Positions 45,233-57,839 are shown, numbered from the stretch's first letter. The stretch: DNA of 64,000 nucleotides from Chara braunii (GCA_003427395.1 BFEA01000491.1:845023-909022), one strand, 5' to 3'. The notes: generated by a model not told the origin, from the sequence alone. Program-made: numbers and translations.

Positions 45233-47280
45233 CTACCTGCATGCAGAAGATTGACGCAGGACCATTACATCAGTAAGAGTGCAACGTACGGGGTGTGCGT
45301 TAATCTGACTCTGTACTCTGCGATTCTCTCGAATGACAGCGACTCTGCGGGTATGCAGACTACGAATAGCGTCAGAAAGGACCGTGTACCCCTTCTTGGT
45401 CGTTTTCCCCATGATGGACACCACTCTTTCACGTGCAGCGATATCCTTGTCCACTGTCTGTCTGTGCACGTCCGCCTGCTGTCGCGCCAACTCACACGCA
45501 GCGCCACACCGCATATTCGCGCACTCTTGGTTGGATTGTGTCACTGCAACTGTGTGCTCGGGCATTGCTCCAGTGATAGCCTTCATGCGAGTCTCGCAGG
45601 TGTTGCTTGCTGCTCTCTTGCATTTACCCAGTGTTGCGTCGAAGGCGGCGGTTCGCAAGCCTCCTGGAGCGCCCCCTGATAATCCCGCCCCCGCCCCCTT
45701 GCTAACCCCTTCCGTCTCGCCATGTGAGTCTACCCTCTCCTGACCATCTTCACCTTGTTCCCATTCCGTGCCGGGATCCTCAGCTGCGTCAAGTTCACAG
45801 TCACTGTGTCGGTATCCTTCTCCACCTGGTCGAGGGCGTCATATCACGACTGCCGCGAAACAAAATCCACATTGTATCTCTTGCGCTTCGTGTGACATGT
45901 CCCAGTAGCTTGGGAGACCATTTCTCATGGATCTTCAGCCTGCGGTAGAAGCCCAAGGCTTGATGGAACATCCCCTTGCACTGCTCTTCATCGCAATTGA
46001 AACCTTTCTCCCACATGCGATCTGCCACCATCTTCCAAAAACCTGCTTTCTCACGCACCCTTCCCATTGCCTCAGTATCATCACCCATAACCTCCTTCAT
46101 TTCATTGCGGCCCCGACAGAGCACCGTTGTCTCGTCCTCCCGCCCCCTTTCCGTGTTTTTCGGAGCATCCACCTGCCACACTTTTCCTCGCTCCTTTGTG
46201 CCCTCAGTTGACAACCCGCCGCCTTCGCCGCCATCACTGCGTTGTGCCTGGGAGGCAGTATGGCCCGCCGGGGGAGTCGTTGCCTGTCCACACCGAGGCT
46301 GCTGTGGTGTGACAGGAATCAGAGATGTGTGGTGATGGCTAGAGGATGGGGGAGTGCCGACCCCTCCGCGAGCAAGGCTTGACAACCCTTCACCTTCGAC
46401 AGCACCGGCTTCGATGGCGGGCACCAATCGGTTGAGGATGTAATCAGTTGCCGGAGTATGTGTCTCATGTAGCGCCACTCCTTCGCTGTTGACTGCTGCA
46501 CATTGTGGTGTGACACTCTGCACGGTTGGAGGATGTCCCGATGGTGAATCCACTGCAGTGGAACATCCCAGGTTCGACAGATGCAGTGGAATGGGCCCAC
46601 GGTTCGCCGATGGCACAGGGGGCACCGTGGGACTGAGACTGCGTCGGTCCTCATGGCGCAGTGAGACATGCCTTACGTGCTCTGCAACATGCGCAATCCC
46701 ATCCTGTGACTGGCCCTCCGCCATGGCCATTGCGCGTATCCTCAACTGCATCCTCAGCGAGTTCTCATCTTGACCACCAACCCCGTACCTGATGCCTGAT
46801 ATGGGACTGAAATCAATCGTGGAACCTGCAGGGCCGGTGCGAGCGGCAGGCTCCTGCGCATCCAGCAATGGTTGTGTCACATCAAAGTTTAGAGCTCTGG
46901 ATGGACGTGACAGACCGGCCCGCAGACAGATGGAGCACCGGACACTGGTCCACAACAATGCAACCTCGGCACCTGCGTGCCAAAGTGTCATCTTGCAAAG
47001 CTGGAGATCCGGTCCCACAGAAATCGTCCCCTCCCCCCCCCACCAGATTGAGTGAAATAGTGGGGTAAGGAACCGACTCCTGGCCCTCACATGGCAACTT
47101 TCAGATGCCAAGAATACGGAGTTCCATATTGAGACTCGGAGAAGGTCCAGTCTAGATACAGGACAGGCCCCCAGGATCATTATTGGTACCCATGGACTGC
47201 TGAGATCTCGGACGGAATGTAATGGTAATGGCAAACCACCACCCGTGCAGCAACAGCGATGGCGTCAACACCAACTGCCT
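45233..47280 (-). pseudogene. Myb/SANT (trihelix-like) DNA-binding protein, frame-disrupted
   Basis: Seen: an open frame of at least 477 codons from about 47234 down to 45801. The N-terminal two-thirds is low-complexity (P, S, T, E, G rich). At about residues 360-450 is a Myb/SANT-like helix triplet: GFWKMVADRMWEKGFN, then CDEEQCKGMFHQ, then GFYRRLKIHEKWS. Just after this the continuation jumps frame repeatedly (SYWDM-like in one frame, KRKRYNVDFV and YDALDQVEKDTDTV in another with an in-frame stop). A further acidic/alanine-rich part continues in a third frame down to 45233. No good ATG at the 5' end. Known: trihelix/Myb-SANT-like domains occur in plant transcription factors and as ORF1 of PIF/Harbinger transposons. 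Inference: decayed copy of a multigene or transposon-borne family. A poorly assembled functional gene is less likely. Confidence 0.7.
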
Positions 47281-48540
47281 TTTGAAGCACGACGCTCAAA
47301 ACTGAAAAACACAAAGGTCCAGAGTACCTTTTGTCTTCGTACACTGAAATGACAAGTCCTCCCCGTGTTTATATGTACAGAGCGTGGTACTGGACCACCT
47401 ACTGGACTCTGCCGTGAAACGGCCTACAAAATCGAGGAGGCACACGATGCGTTTCCACACGGGTTCAACTTTGCCGTTTAGGAAAGTCCACTTCCGCGGG
47501 TTGCTACCTCCATCCAGTGTCCTATGCGCCACCTACTGGACTCTGCCGATTGTATTTGCGGCAAAACGGGGACCAGGTACACGACCCCCCGTCTGCACCT
47601 CCGTACTTACCGTCAACATTCATATTTGCTATTTAAAGAAGCCCATGATGAGAGGCCGAAAAAAGTGGATGTCAGAGGTCGCGGACGATTTCATTTTCCG
47701 AAGTTGGCAATCGCCTGCGAAGTCTTGAAAACGCCCCCCCCTTTTCGAGTCTGCGAAACGAGACTCCGAAATAATTTGTTTCAAAAATAACACAAAACAA
47801 AGTGAATGATTTGCGGGATTGGTAGAAAGGAAGTAGATTTCCACAAGAGAAGGCCATGGAAGGTTGTCCCTGGATACGGCATGCTATCCACGGCCCTGCG
47901 GCATCACGAGTTGCCACACGCGATCGAAATCCTCACCAACTCGTGATTTACTTCGCTAGTGGGTCCGACGTCAGGGACTGCTCTGGATGAAGAATTGATG
48001 AGAAAACTAACAAAGGGAACAAGATATTGGGATGACGCATTGTCTGTCGGGATGAGTGCCTCCCCAGATAGGAATGCACTCGAGAGCAAACAAAGCAGCG
48101 GCATCTTGATGCCACTTATGGTCATTGCCCCAGCATCAGCAAGCTTGCTACAGTGACAGAGAATGTACTGCAGGGCCGTGCAGGCCACCAACAAAGATTT
48201 AGGGGAAAGTAGGAAAAGCGAGGGATTTCGAATTGGGGAAGGGGGAAGCAGAATGAAGAAAGATAAGGCCTATGTCTCATATCACATGGTGTTGCCATGG
48301 ATGGCCAGGAATGCATTATCTTTGGGGGGTCCTAAATTTCCACAAGAACGGAGGGAGAAGGATGACATGGAACTGAAGCCGTTAATTTTCTTTTTGTGTT
48401 ACGGATTGTTTTGGAATTAACTGAAAGAGAGGAGGGGAGATCAGGGTCTTCACAACTACCCTCGATTTCTGTTGGCACTCACAGCAAACTTAAATAATGC
48501 TCCAACTTGCCTGAAGCCACACTGCAGCAATGCCATAATT
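47281..48540. other. intergenic with a short direct repeat
   Basis: ccacctactggactctgccg occurs at about 47395 and again at about 47529, followed each time by similar cggcaaaacgg-like sequence. Nothing else recognised. Confidence 0.6.
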
Positions 48541-48559
48541 CTACATCACAGCAGCTATA

Positions 48560-48762
48560 CTGATTGATCCGAAGCCGGGTAATGGCCCCAGTACTTTCCC
48601 GAGTGTTGTAGTCTCTGAACACCGGCTGCTGGACCCAGTTTCCAGCAGGTGCACCTCCCTGCCAAATAGACAGGAGCCATTTGCCGGGAGAGTATCACAG
48701 GGGGATGCTTGTATCACCCCCTGTGGCAGTCCCCCACGGATGTTTAAAAAAGAAAAAAAAAA
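48560..48762 (+). mobile_element. SINE-like element of the CTGCTGGAAA-core family, A-rich tail
   Basis: Core ctgctggacccagtttccag and caggtgcacctccc at 48626-48658, followed by a ~90-bp 3' part and an A-rich tail (48746-48762). Start uncertain. Confidence 0.65.
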
Positions 48763-49202
48763 CTTAGGTCTGGACCCCACAGGCGTGCGGAAAAGCGTAT
48801 GGATTGGCGCATAGGGTTTTTTTCAGACCCCACAGGCCGCAGGGAGCGGCCAGGAAAACTTTGGGCGGACGTTTTCACATAGGGTCATGATGGGAAATTC
48901 CTCCGTGGCACTCCAGTTTCCGAAATATTGTGCCAAGACAACATGGTAGCCCCGAGGCTACTCTCTTGATTCAGCCATCCCGTCCAGAGGAGGCACAGGG
49001 ATTGGACGGTGTGCTGAAAAAGAGGAGGCACACTTGCCTGAAAGAGCAAGTCTTCCTGATCTGGTAACCTAAACCCGCGGACGTGCCGAAATCTGCTATG
49101 GCAGTGGAGTCCCATTTCTCTTGCCCATTACCGACGGCTACGATTTGTGCTGGCGGATGCTTTCCAGGCGCAAGGATGCCGCGAGCCTGTGGGGTCCAGC
49201 CC

Positions 49203-49389
49203 TTAAACCAGTAGTACATGGGCACCTGGGCTGCACGGGTCTGACACCTCAAGTTCCGGAGACGCAAAATGAAAACGGGGCCACCGATCGAATTTATCAG
49301 CGTCGGGCCCAGCGTTTGACGTTTCCGCCTCGTTTTCTTCTGGCGACAAGTTTCGGACTGCAAGGCTGGGGCCGTGTACTTGTGGTTAA
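49203..49389. mobile_element. MITE, CCACCAGTAC family, copy 4
   Basis: Left cccttaaaccagtagtacat and right ggctggggccgtgtacttgt + ggttaa closely resemble both ends of copy 1 (cccttaaaccaccagtacac; ggttggggctgtgtactggt). 187 bp. Confidence 0.7.
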
Positions 49390-49589
49390 CGCAGTGCGTT
49401 TCCTTCAGTACTCACAGTGCGTCCTTGCGCTGGCTTTGAGTCTGGCCAGTGTTTTCCCTGCAATGGGGCCAGGGCCTTGGTGGGTCAGGAGGGGCTCAAA
49501 GGCTAGTCGGGGCATCTGTAAACAGTGGAGCCCTTCTCAAGATTCAAACAGTCACAAGTCAGCTCAAACAAACAGCCACAATGTTCAGG

Positions 49590-49640
49590 GAAGCTGGACC
49601 CGGTTTCCAGCAGGTGATGCTCCCCACCAATAGATGGAGC
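49590..49640 (+). repeat. CTGCTGGAAA-core family, well-preserved core
   Basis: gaagctggacccggtttcca, then gcaggtgatgctccccacc and aatagatggagc: the reverse complement of the cores at 62741, 63736 and 63951. Confidence 0.8.
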
Positions 49641-49690
49641 CTCCCCGGGAATGCTAGCTGTGACTGCTCTTATCAGCACCCCTAGCATTA

Positions 49691-50216
49691 GGGCCTCGCC
49701 ACACCACTATAGAATCTCGAAAAAATTTGAGGGCTGTCAGAACTTNTCGAGAGGACGGTTTTCGAGAGGAAAAGGCCCTTTGCCACATAGCACACTCGAC
49801 ATTTTTCCTCTCGAACGTGGATGCTCTCGGCGGCCCGATTCGATAGTGTTGTGTGGCGGAGCCAACTCTCGAATTGGAAGTGTGTCCATTACGTTCCGCC
49901 TCTCGAAGAAGGCGTGTTTTGGAGAGTGCTTCAGAGATTGCGCTGTTCTCCTCGGGCGCACTACCATCCAAACGATGGCGCAGCCATCAGAAAAATGGCC
50001 TGACAGCTCTCGAAATGGACCACGAACTCGAGCGCTGACGGGCGGTATCACGAAAACCCCGAAGCTGCAGGCTGGGCTCAAACATCGTTTCGAGAAGGCC
50101 ATCGAAACCGGCTTTCTGACAGCTCTCGAAGAGATCCGAGGTTTTTTTTTCGGGAGGCTGTGTGGCGGTGCCCAACTCTCGAATTTTCGAGATTCAAGAG
50201 TGGTGTTGCGAGGCCC
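49691..50216. mobile_element. PIF/Harbinger-like MITE with TTA duplication
   Basis: Inverted ends gggcctcgccacaccactat and complement of the right end gggcctcgcaacaccactct continue as gaatctcga (26 of 30). Flanked by TTA at 49688-49690 and 50217-50219. The interior is full of tctcgaa motifs. The TTA target and GGGCCT end are typical of PIF/Harbinger. One N at 49746. Confidence 0.87.
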
Positions 50217-50230
50217 TTACCTTGGGTGTT

Positions 50231-50248
50231 GTCCTTCGGGACATCCGT

Positions 50249-50280
<32 letters not shown>

Positions 50281-50338
50281 GGCCCCTGCGCAAGGATGAC
50301 ACACATAAATAGAGAAATGGAAAAAAAAAAAAAAAAAG
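50231..50338 (+). pseudogene. U6 snRNA retrocopy with poly(A) tail
   Basis: gtccttcgggacatccgtta, aaattggaacgatacagaga and agattagcatggcccctgcg follow U6 snRNA almost base for base to agagaaatgg at 50320, then about 17 A instead of the U6 terminator T-run. No TATA box or upstream sequence element precedes it (a MITE lies 14 bases upstream), so it is a processed copy rather than a working gene. Confidence 0.92.
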
Positions 50339-50340
50339 GA

Positions 50341-51010
50341 AAAAAAAAGGATTCGAAGAAACAGAGCACTGCTGCCATTGTGATTCTCAAGAATCTCAAG
50401 AATCTCAAGAATCTCAACGAAATAATCATTGCCTAAATAATAATAATAATAATAATAAATCATTGGCTGTGCTATCGTGGAGATGCCTGCTCGCACTCAC
50501 CAGTGAGACGTCAGATTACATATTATTTAAAATCATTTTGGGATTACTCGAAGGAGAGGAGATTGGAGTCCTCACATCTACCCAGACAAACGCAACCAGT
50601 GCTCCAAAATTCCTTCAACTCTCACACTAAACTATGCATGCTGTGGGGGCCAGTGCACTGGCTCGAAGTCCGCCCAGTGTTTTGACTGCAATGGGCCCGT
50701 GGCCTTAAGGCGGGTCCAAAGGGACTCAGAAGCCTGGTACGGCAATTCTAAGCAGAGTAATTCCAATTTCCAAGAAATTTGAAGAAACACTGTGTGTTGC
50801 TGCCACCACTGTTCCTGACCTCTAACTTGGTTGTCAAGAATCTCAACTGAACAACCATTGGTTGTGGTACATGGAGATGGCCGCTGGCAAGTGGGACCTC
50901 ACCCCAGAATAAAAGTGAGGCCCCAGAGTAACACAGATATGGGACGTTGATCCTCTGTAATCTGAGGACAGCACCTCTTAATCCATGCAAGTGGGACCTC
51001 ACCCCAGAAT
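50341..51010. repeat. related direct repeats downstream of the U6 retrocopy
   Basis: gattcgaagaaacagagcac...ctcaagaatctcaa...cattggctgtg...ggagatg (50351-50485) is similar to atttgaagaaacactgtgtg...tcaagaatctcaa...cattggttgtgg...ggagatgg (50780-50880). A 24-bp block gcaagtgggacctcacccca repeats at 50887 and 50987. An (AAT)n tract lies at 50437-50459. Confidence 0.75.
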
Positions 51011-51289
51011 GAACTGGAAATTGCAATTTTGACTCTCTGAAATAAAAGGATTCACCCTTCTCCCATCTCCCCCCCTCCCCCTCCCCCTCTTCCCCTATCT
51101 TCCAGGACGTCAAACCACCAGCGCTTCCCGGCCACTTACTTCCGAAGCTCCAAATGCCCTGCGCGCCAAGCGTTGTCGAACCGCCAGCATTAAATTTTTC
51201 TTTTCTTTTGGCTGGCACCGCCAGCTATTGTGGTCCGGTAGCACTGAAGCCCGGGCCTGGCGGCCGATGTATCGCCAACCACTGTCTTT

Positions 51290-54120
51290 TTTTGTTGTTT
51301 GTTTGTTTGTTTGTTTGTTTGTTTGTTGAAAACAACACTAGTATTCACAGCTAGCAGTGATGACAAGAGCATACACCACTAGCTGCTTTACTAGTGACTC
51401 CGGTCGTGGGTATAAAGTCTCCTTTCAAAAATCCCTGTTCTCGCAGTGTACTTAACAATTTCCTGATGGGTGCATGCAACACCAATCTTTTCCTTCTTTC
51501 GTACCTTCTGCTTTTACCACGCGATATTTATGCTTCTCCAGTCTCAAAGCCACACCCTTCCTGTGAGTTTATTCCATATGCAATCCCAACGTCTCCACAA
51601 GAGAACAGCACCAGGGCATTGCATAAAGATGTGTTCTATTATCTTGCAAAATTTCCAGCTGGGAAATGACGACAAACAAAATGTACACCATGGGACACCA
51701 AGGTCTTTTTGCTCTCATGATGAATGGTCAATGAGCCAATCATTTGTGGGCAGACAATGGTGAGTTATCTGGCAAAGTAAGGAGGCGAAATTTGTCGGGT
51801 CTTGTTTACAATATTAAAAAAAAATAATCTTTTTAAGCAGGTTGATGTCAATATTCAAATGACGTGCCCATCTTTCTTGTATTATTGCCAAGACATCCAC
51901 TTTAGGTCTCAACATCCTATATGTGGATTTGACCAAGAGTGAAAGACGGATTCGTGGTTTTTCTTTCTTGTAGGTCTGCCAAATTCATTCCTCTGGATCA
52001 AAAGGGAGGGTTGGGATAGGGAGTTCTGGGTGGAAGACCATCCATGCTTTAACTGAAGGGACATATAGAACCCTGATCCGATACATTGTAGAAAAAGGAA
52101 AGAAGAGGACTTTATCATCCTAAGACTTAACCAGGAGATGGTCGTTAGTAATCAACACCAGGCTAACAAAGACCCCTTCCTCATTAAGATGAACTATCTG
52201 CCCAATACTTCGTTGATTATCTTGCTGAACCCCCACCAACCAGTCTGCCTCCTTAAAATTGGGTTTTTTTCTCAGGTTCCTTACCCAAGCCAAGGGAATG
52301 GCGAAGATAATATGTTCCAAATTGTGGATAATTGACGGGCATATTTAAGGGTTGTTCTCAGCTGCTCGGTTGTTTTCCAATCTCTCGAAACTTTATCCCA
52401 CGAGTTTTTTACCCTCATAATTTCTTTTTTGACTCATAGGGACCAAGGTAACCATGAACTATTTAGATGCGGTCATGACAATCTGTTATCCATCTATTCC
52501 TAAAGAGAGGTTGTCTTAAAACTTCCTCATATCTTGAGGGGAAGGGTTTATCAGGTAGGGGAAAAGTTCTCAATGTTTTCAACAGTGACACTCATAAGTT
52601 GTCCTGATTAAGATCCCGTCTCGCTTCTTCTTTATTCCCCTTTTCCTTACAAACAGTTTGTGCTTTTAGAATGAACAAAAATATGTATTTTGTCCAAGTA
52701 AGTGAATGTGTGTTCTTTTGTGATAGATGATGTCAATCTGCGAATTTGCTCCAACGCTAGGACTTGCCACAAAATATCCACAAAGAAAATTAAAAATTTA
52801 ATCCATTGCATGGATAAGGCCCTATTCTGAATTGTGGGGTCTAAGATCCTCAACCCTCCTTGGGCTCTTGTTTTTTGTTGGATTAGAGAAAGTCATGTCA
52901 CCCATGGAATCACCCTGCTTTGTTCGCGATCTCCCCTCCATAGGAAGGTCAGTACCTGGTTCTGTAAAACTCTAGTATGGGATTTACTTATAGACCGAAT
53001 ACAAGGTTTGTACCAGGTGGAGGCCAACACCATATTGTTAATAATCAAGGCTCTTCCAAAAAGGGACGTATGCTTGTTTTTCCATTGGTTCATTTTTCTT
53101 ATTGCTGGAGTAATGATTCATTCGTCATTTGTGATTGGTTTTCCATGAGCAGTCAGTGAAATTCTGAATACTTTTATGGGTGCATCCAAAGGTACCCAAT
53201 TTACCCAACGACTTTCTGGAGCACACACCCCATTTGAATGAAACTATCATCCTTGAGTATTATTTCCCCAATTAATAACCATATCAAATACTAATGAAAA
53301 CCTATCCATTAGGGCCTTAATTTCCTTCGTATTAGAAGAGGATGTCTACATCATAATGGTTAAATCATCTACAAACATGGAACATATTGGGATTGCCTCA
53401 TCTGGTATACCTGAGATCCGAAGCTTCCGAATCTTTGGTTAGTTTTTACGTTAACCCCTAAGGCCTCCATTATGATGACAAAGAGAAAAAAGGTTAGAGG
53501 ATCACCTTATCTTACTAACCTCTCTGAAGCCGAATTTCTGGTGAAAGGAGATTATGAATCTGAAATCTCGTGGTAGCATTTGAATGTAACATCCTTACCC
53601 AATTTCATAGGACATGTCCAAAATTCATCTTACTTAGACAGACATCAAGGAAGCGTCAGTCAACATGGTCATAGGCTTTTTCAAATCTATAAATATAAAG
53701 GCCGCATTTTTTTTGGATTAACGCGAGATTTTGAAGATAAAGCCTGTTTGTGAGGGGTGGATGATACTTGTCATTACTGGTATCATCCTGTTGGTTAATG
53801 CTTTAGTCAGTAGTTTATAGAATACGGTAAGCAAGGTGGTAGGTTTGTAGTTCCTAATGTTCATTTTGTTAATTTTCTTATATAATAAAGTTAAAATTTA
53901 TTGGCCAACAAATTATCCCATGACCCCACTTTCTTAGATAACTTCAAATTATTTCATCAAATCTTTCGAAAAGAGAGGCCACATGATTTCTCAAAATTCT
54001 TTGGGAGGCCATCAATGCCTTGGGTCTTGTCTTCCTCCATCTGGAGTGGTTTACGACCCGCGATTCAGAGAATAGCCTTGCCTTTCCGGCAGCCTGCAAA
54101 GCATCTCAATCATGTCCTCA
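51290..54120 (-). mobile_element. degenerate LINE (non-LTR retrotransposon), reverse transcriptase remnants
   Basis: On the - strand, in order: KTQGIDGLPK (about 54020), ITLLTVFYKLL-type NYKPTTLLTVFYKLL with ALTNRM (about 53870-53780), a broken FIDLEKAYDHVDW equivalent (about 53690), GDPLT (53492-53506), catalytic-loop-like MFVDD (53364-53378), then GRALIINNMVLASTWY, LTFLWRGD (about 53060-52930) and GGLRILDPTIQNRAL (about 52850). These are the usual order and motifs of plant L1-type reverse transcriptase and the region after it. Many stops and frameshifts: inactive. A (TTTG)n tract at 51290-51327 reads (CAAA)n on the element strand and may be its 3' tail. The endonuclease domain and 5' end were not found. 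Confidence 0.85.
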
Positions 54121-54280
54121 ACTTTGGCAGATGCAGAGTGAAACATGTGGTCAGATGAAAGATTTCACATGACGTCATCGCTAGTCAGAATTGCTCAAAA
54201 TCTCAGAGATGTTTTTAATTTGTTTTTAATTCGTTTTTTTTTCTCCTTTTCTCAATTGAACGGGTGACAGTTTTGATATA

Positions 54281-54400
54281 GCCAGGGCCCAACTCGCCCA
54301 GTAAGGCATTAAAGTTACGTTCAGGAGGTCATGGGTTCAATTTGGCCTCAGTACGTGCCTGGGATGCTTGGTGTCATGCTTACCATGTAGAAATAATCCG
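54281..54400 (+). mobile_element. tRNA-derived SINE fragment
   Basis: gcccagtaaggcattaaagt, tcaggaggtcatgggttcaa and cctgggatgcttgg match the head and adjoining body of the SINE at 16589-17005. Confidence 0.7.
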
Positions 54401-57400
54401 TTAGTCAGCATTAGCAGGTCCTCCGTATGACTCTCATCCCATACCAAGACGCAGAAGACAAAATTATCCCAGCAGAGGCTCCCGCTTTCGGCTAAGCAGC
54501 ATTTTATTATCCCACACCCCGTCGAGAAAATATTTTGAATGACAACAGGACCAATGACCCCCAACTCTCCTATTACCCCTCCAGTGAGTCCCTCCCCTCC
54601 TACTCCCTCTGCAACGGGTCTGGGAGATGAGGGCGAAGGGGGAAGGGGCTTGTTCAGGGTGAGCCTCTGTGGGAGCGGGTCCACTCGAGACCGGTCACGA
54701 GTGTCTACTTGCTCTGTTGGGGGAGAGGTGGGGGAAACAATGTACCAAACCCTGTGCAGAGTCTGTTGCCAGTTTGTGTTTTGAGGCAGCTCATGTTCCA
54801 AGGCGTGCTTCAGACTTCGACTGTTGTGTAACACTAAGAATAAGTGAACATAAATGTCGTCCCATAACTCAGTTAATATGTGCGGGTGTTGCAACTTCAA
54901 GCAGTCAAGCAACTAGTCTGCGAGTCCGGGGGGCATTTGGATTTGTAGCAGGGGTGTCTGTCATCACCACCTCGAGCGGGGAGGGGGAGGAGAGCAGGGC
55001 TGGGCACATTTGTCTGTAAGGACGGTTGCACGGGATCTTGAGTCCTCTATTCAGTGCTAGGGGGTGGGCCTGTTTGCCCGAAGGGTTGAAGGGAGGTGGC
55101 CTCTTCCGTCTGCACCATCGCCTGTGCAATGTTGTCGTCTTTCATACCTGAAACCTTGGAGAAACCTTGTCCTGGTCCAGGCAGCTGGTCTCCTCCCCTT
55201 CCTCCCCTTGCTCATCGGCCATCGCCTCCAGTTGTGGCTAGTCGACTGCTCACTCCAGCGAGATGGCAACAAAGTGATTTGTCGGCGGCTTTCTGGTGCT
55301 GTTTTGTGTCCCTTGACTGGTACGGCTTGAGGCATTAGCACTTGCTAGCCAGTTTTCGGGGCAGTTGCTGCTATAATTCCGAAGTGCCCAACCTCTTGAT
55401 GAAATCTTGAAGCCAAGGCTCAACAATGGTTATCAATTAACTTCCCTGATATCCTTGAGGAGGGGGGGAAGGGAAGAAGGGGGGGCTATGATGGGGACCA
55501 TCCGTATGTTTTTCTATCGTTCAGGGTGGTACCCAGTTTTCAAGTGGTTTCATGTCCCAGTTTACTGCCTGACTCTTTTCCCATTCCCATTTCCGCCCCC
55601 TCACCCTCCCTCCTTCCTTTCCTTTGTCAATGTATACCCACCCGTCATGTCCGGGGTCTACGTTTCTCCAATTGGTTGTTTTGAAGTGGTCTCGGAAAAG
55701 GCGCCCGGTGGTTCTAATGCGCTTGGCGGGGTCGAATCCGAGGAGATGTGGTAGTACGCCTGGCTCTTGAACCACCAAGGACGCATCTTATGGGTTGTCT
55801 GAATCTTAAATTTGTGACCCCCAATGCGAAAAGGAATCACATCATTGTTGTGAAAGTGTAGTCCTTGGGAAGATTCAGTGCTACCATTAGGTAGTCATCT
55901 CGTCAGGCTACATGGGGGCCCAACGCGTCTATGAAATCAATAATATCATATTTTTTTGCGAAATTCTGCATAAATACTACTTCAACCTCAATTGGCACGT
56001 GCCGAGATTCCACCTAGTGCTAGAGTGAGGGGACCACAGATATATACGAACCTTAGAGTGGTCGCAACAGATACTACACTAGGAGTCGCTCAGCCATCTG
56101 TCTGTTTTAGACATGCAGATGACAGTGAAGAAAGATGAGAGACCAAAAAAAAGTCACAAGCTTCCTCTTGGTTCCTTTGAGGACGGTGAACGTTTTGCTA
56201 ATCCAATCAATCTTGTCATTGGTGGACTTGTAAACTGCGTCGTTGTAGAATACCCGATTACTTGCATGGCGGGTGTATACTTTGTCACGTTCTTTATTTT
56301 TTTCGTTTGAAAGGGGTTTGGTTTTGTGCTTCTTGCCTCCCTGACTAATCATTCGAACCTCATATTAGTGAGGAAGAAGGAGAAGAAAAATGCACTTGTA
56401 CTCAGATTATACAATGAAATTGCTCATTTTGTTCCTCGGTTCCTTCCTCTCCTCGGTTAACTGATAAGGTTTCGCCATTGTATATCAACCCAAGAGGTAG
56501 AGGACGAGGTCGGGGAAGATTGAGCGTTAATCCGTTCCTTCATTTTTTTCAATCCCTTAAGGAGTTCTACCAAGGAGACCTCCGACCTTGGTTCGTTTGA
56601 TGGCTCTGAAGAACTTTTGTGTGATTGATGCATCATTATGCTTTGGTAGTAAAGCGTAGTGCAACCTGTCGTCTTCTTCTTTCTGGCTTCTTCCTTTAGA
56701 ACAACCATGTTGAAGCAGACAAAACAAAAGTTGGATGTCCCTTAACTAACGAGTCGTGCAGAGAAAAATGATATCTCTCCGAACATTGGTTAGTAGGGCA
56801 ATTTTCTTTCCAATCGCCCCACTTCTTCTCCTCTTGTGCCTTGTCCCACCTTTGTTACTCACGCACTTGTTTTCTTGATTCCCCCGGCCCTCCCCCGTCC
56901 TCTCCCGCTCCAATGCTCAGCCCGCCCTCCCTCTGATCGTCTTTAGTTGTACCTGGATCAGCGGTTGCAACGGTGGCAATATGGAAGGATCCTTGCATCT
57001 ACTTCACGCAACGGAATTGCAGAAAATTCAATCCAATTCAAGTGTGGAAAGGGAGATTTACCTTTCTCTGAGGAGGACCTATGCCCCTAACTAAACACCA
57101 AGTTAATGCCAACGTTCCACTCTGTTACACAAGCCCCCTTACATGCAACTCTTGTAAGGCAGTGCTTCCAAGCTTCAAATTGGCAAGGCGGGAAATGATT
57201 TGTGATACTATAACGGGCAAGGCAACAAAACCAGTGCAAAATTCACTTATGCTTCCTATTAAATTCTGAGATTAGCAGGGAAGTCCCCCTTTCTCTCTTT
57301 ATTGGAGGTCATTCTCTCTTGTCGTCGTGACTGCCTATGTGTGGCCCTGTATCTTCCTATTCCCCGTCTTTCTCATCATAACTTTCTCTTCTCCGTGCTC

Positions 57401-57780
57401 TTTTTGTTGTCCATCACTATCTATCCTGCTTTTCCCGTTGCCCTTATTTCTTTCCCTTGTGTTATTCCTTGCCAACTCCCCCATAACCGGGTCCTCCTTT
57501 CTCCTTCCTTTCTCAGATTCATCGACCTATCGCCCGTGAGAGAAGGGTCAAGGGGGAAGAGCATAAGCTGAGTTTAGGGACTAAGCGGTAAGATCAGGGT
57601 AGTCTTTCGTTAGTGTAACGCTCCAGTTTCGTAGTGTCGTCAACTGGCGAGCAATGGACGCAGCACGGTGAAATATTCCTTCACAATGGGGAAGGTGGCA
57701 TGAAGGTGATTGAGCAGGCATAACTTGAAGTGTGATTAAGGGCTCTCTCTTTCTCCCTCCCCCTATCCCCCCTCCTCCCT
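54401..57780. other. intergenic, no gene recognised
   Basis: Several ORFs of 60-190 codons on both strands without recognisable motifs. The longest (54337-54912, -) is low in conserved features and begins in SINE sequence. G-rich patches at 55450-55500. Confidence 0.45.
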
Positions 57781-57830
57781 CCCCCCCCCCCCCCCGCACT
57801 CTCTCTCTCTCTCCCTCCCTCTCTCTCAGC
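57781..57830. repeat. poly-C and (CT)n tract
   Basis: C16 followed by gcactctctctctctctccct. Source of a chance Gly/Arg/Glu-rich frame on the - strand. Confidence 0.9.
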
Positions 57831-57839
57831 CCACGAAGA

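Noticed and set aside
45104-45743. + strand ORFs of 136-191 codons
   Set aside because: Antisense shadows of the Myb/SANT pseudogene on the - strand.
50231-50320. Functional U6 snRNA gene
   Set aside because: No upstream sequence element or TATA box, no T-run terminator, and a poly(A) tail instead.
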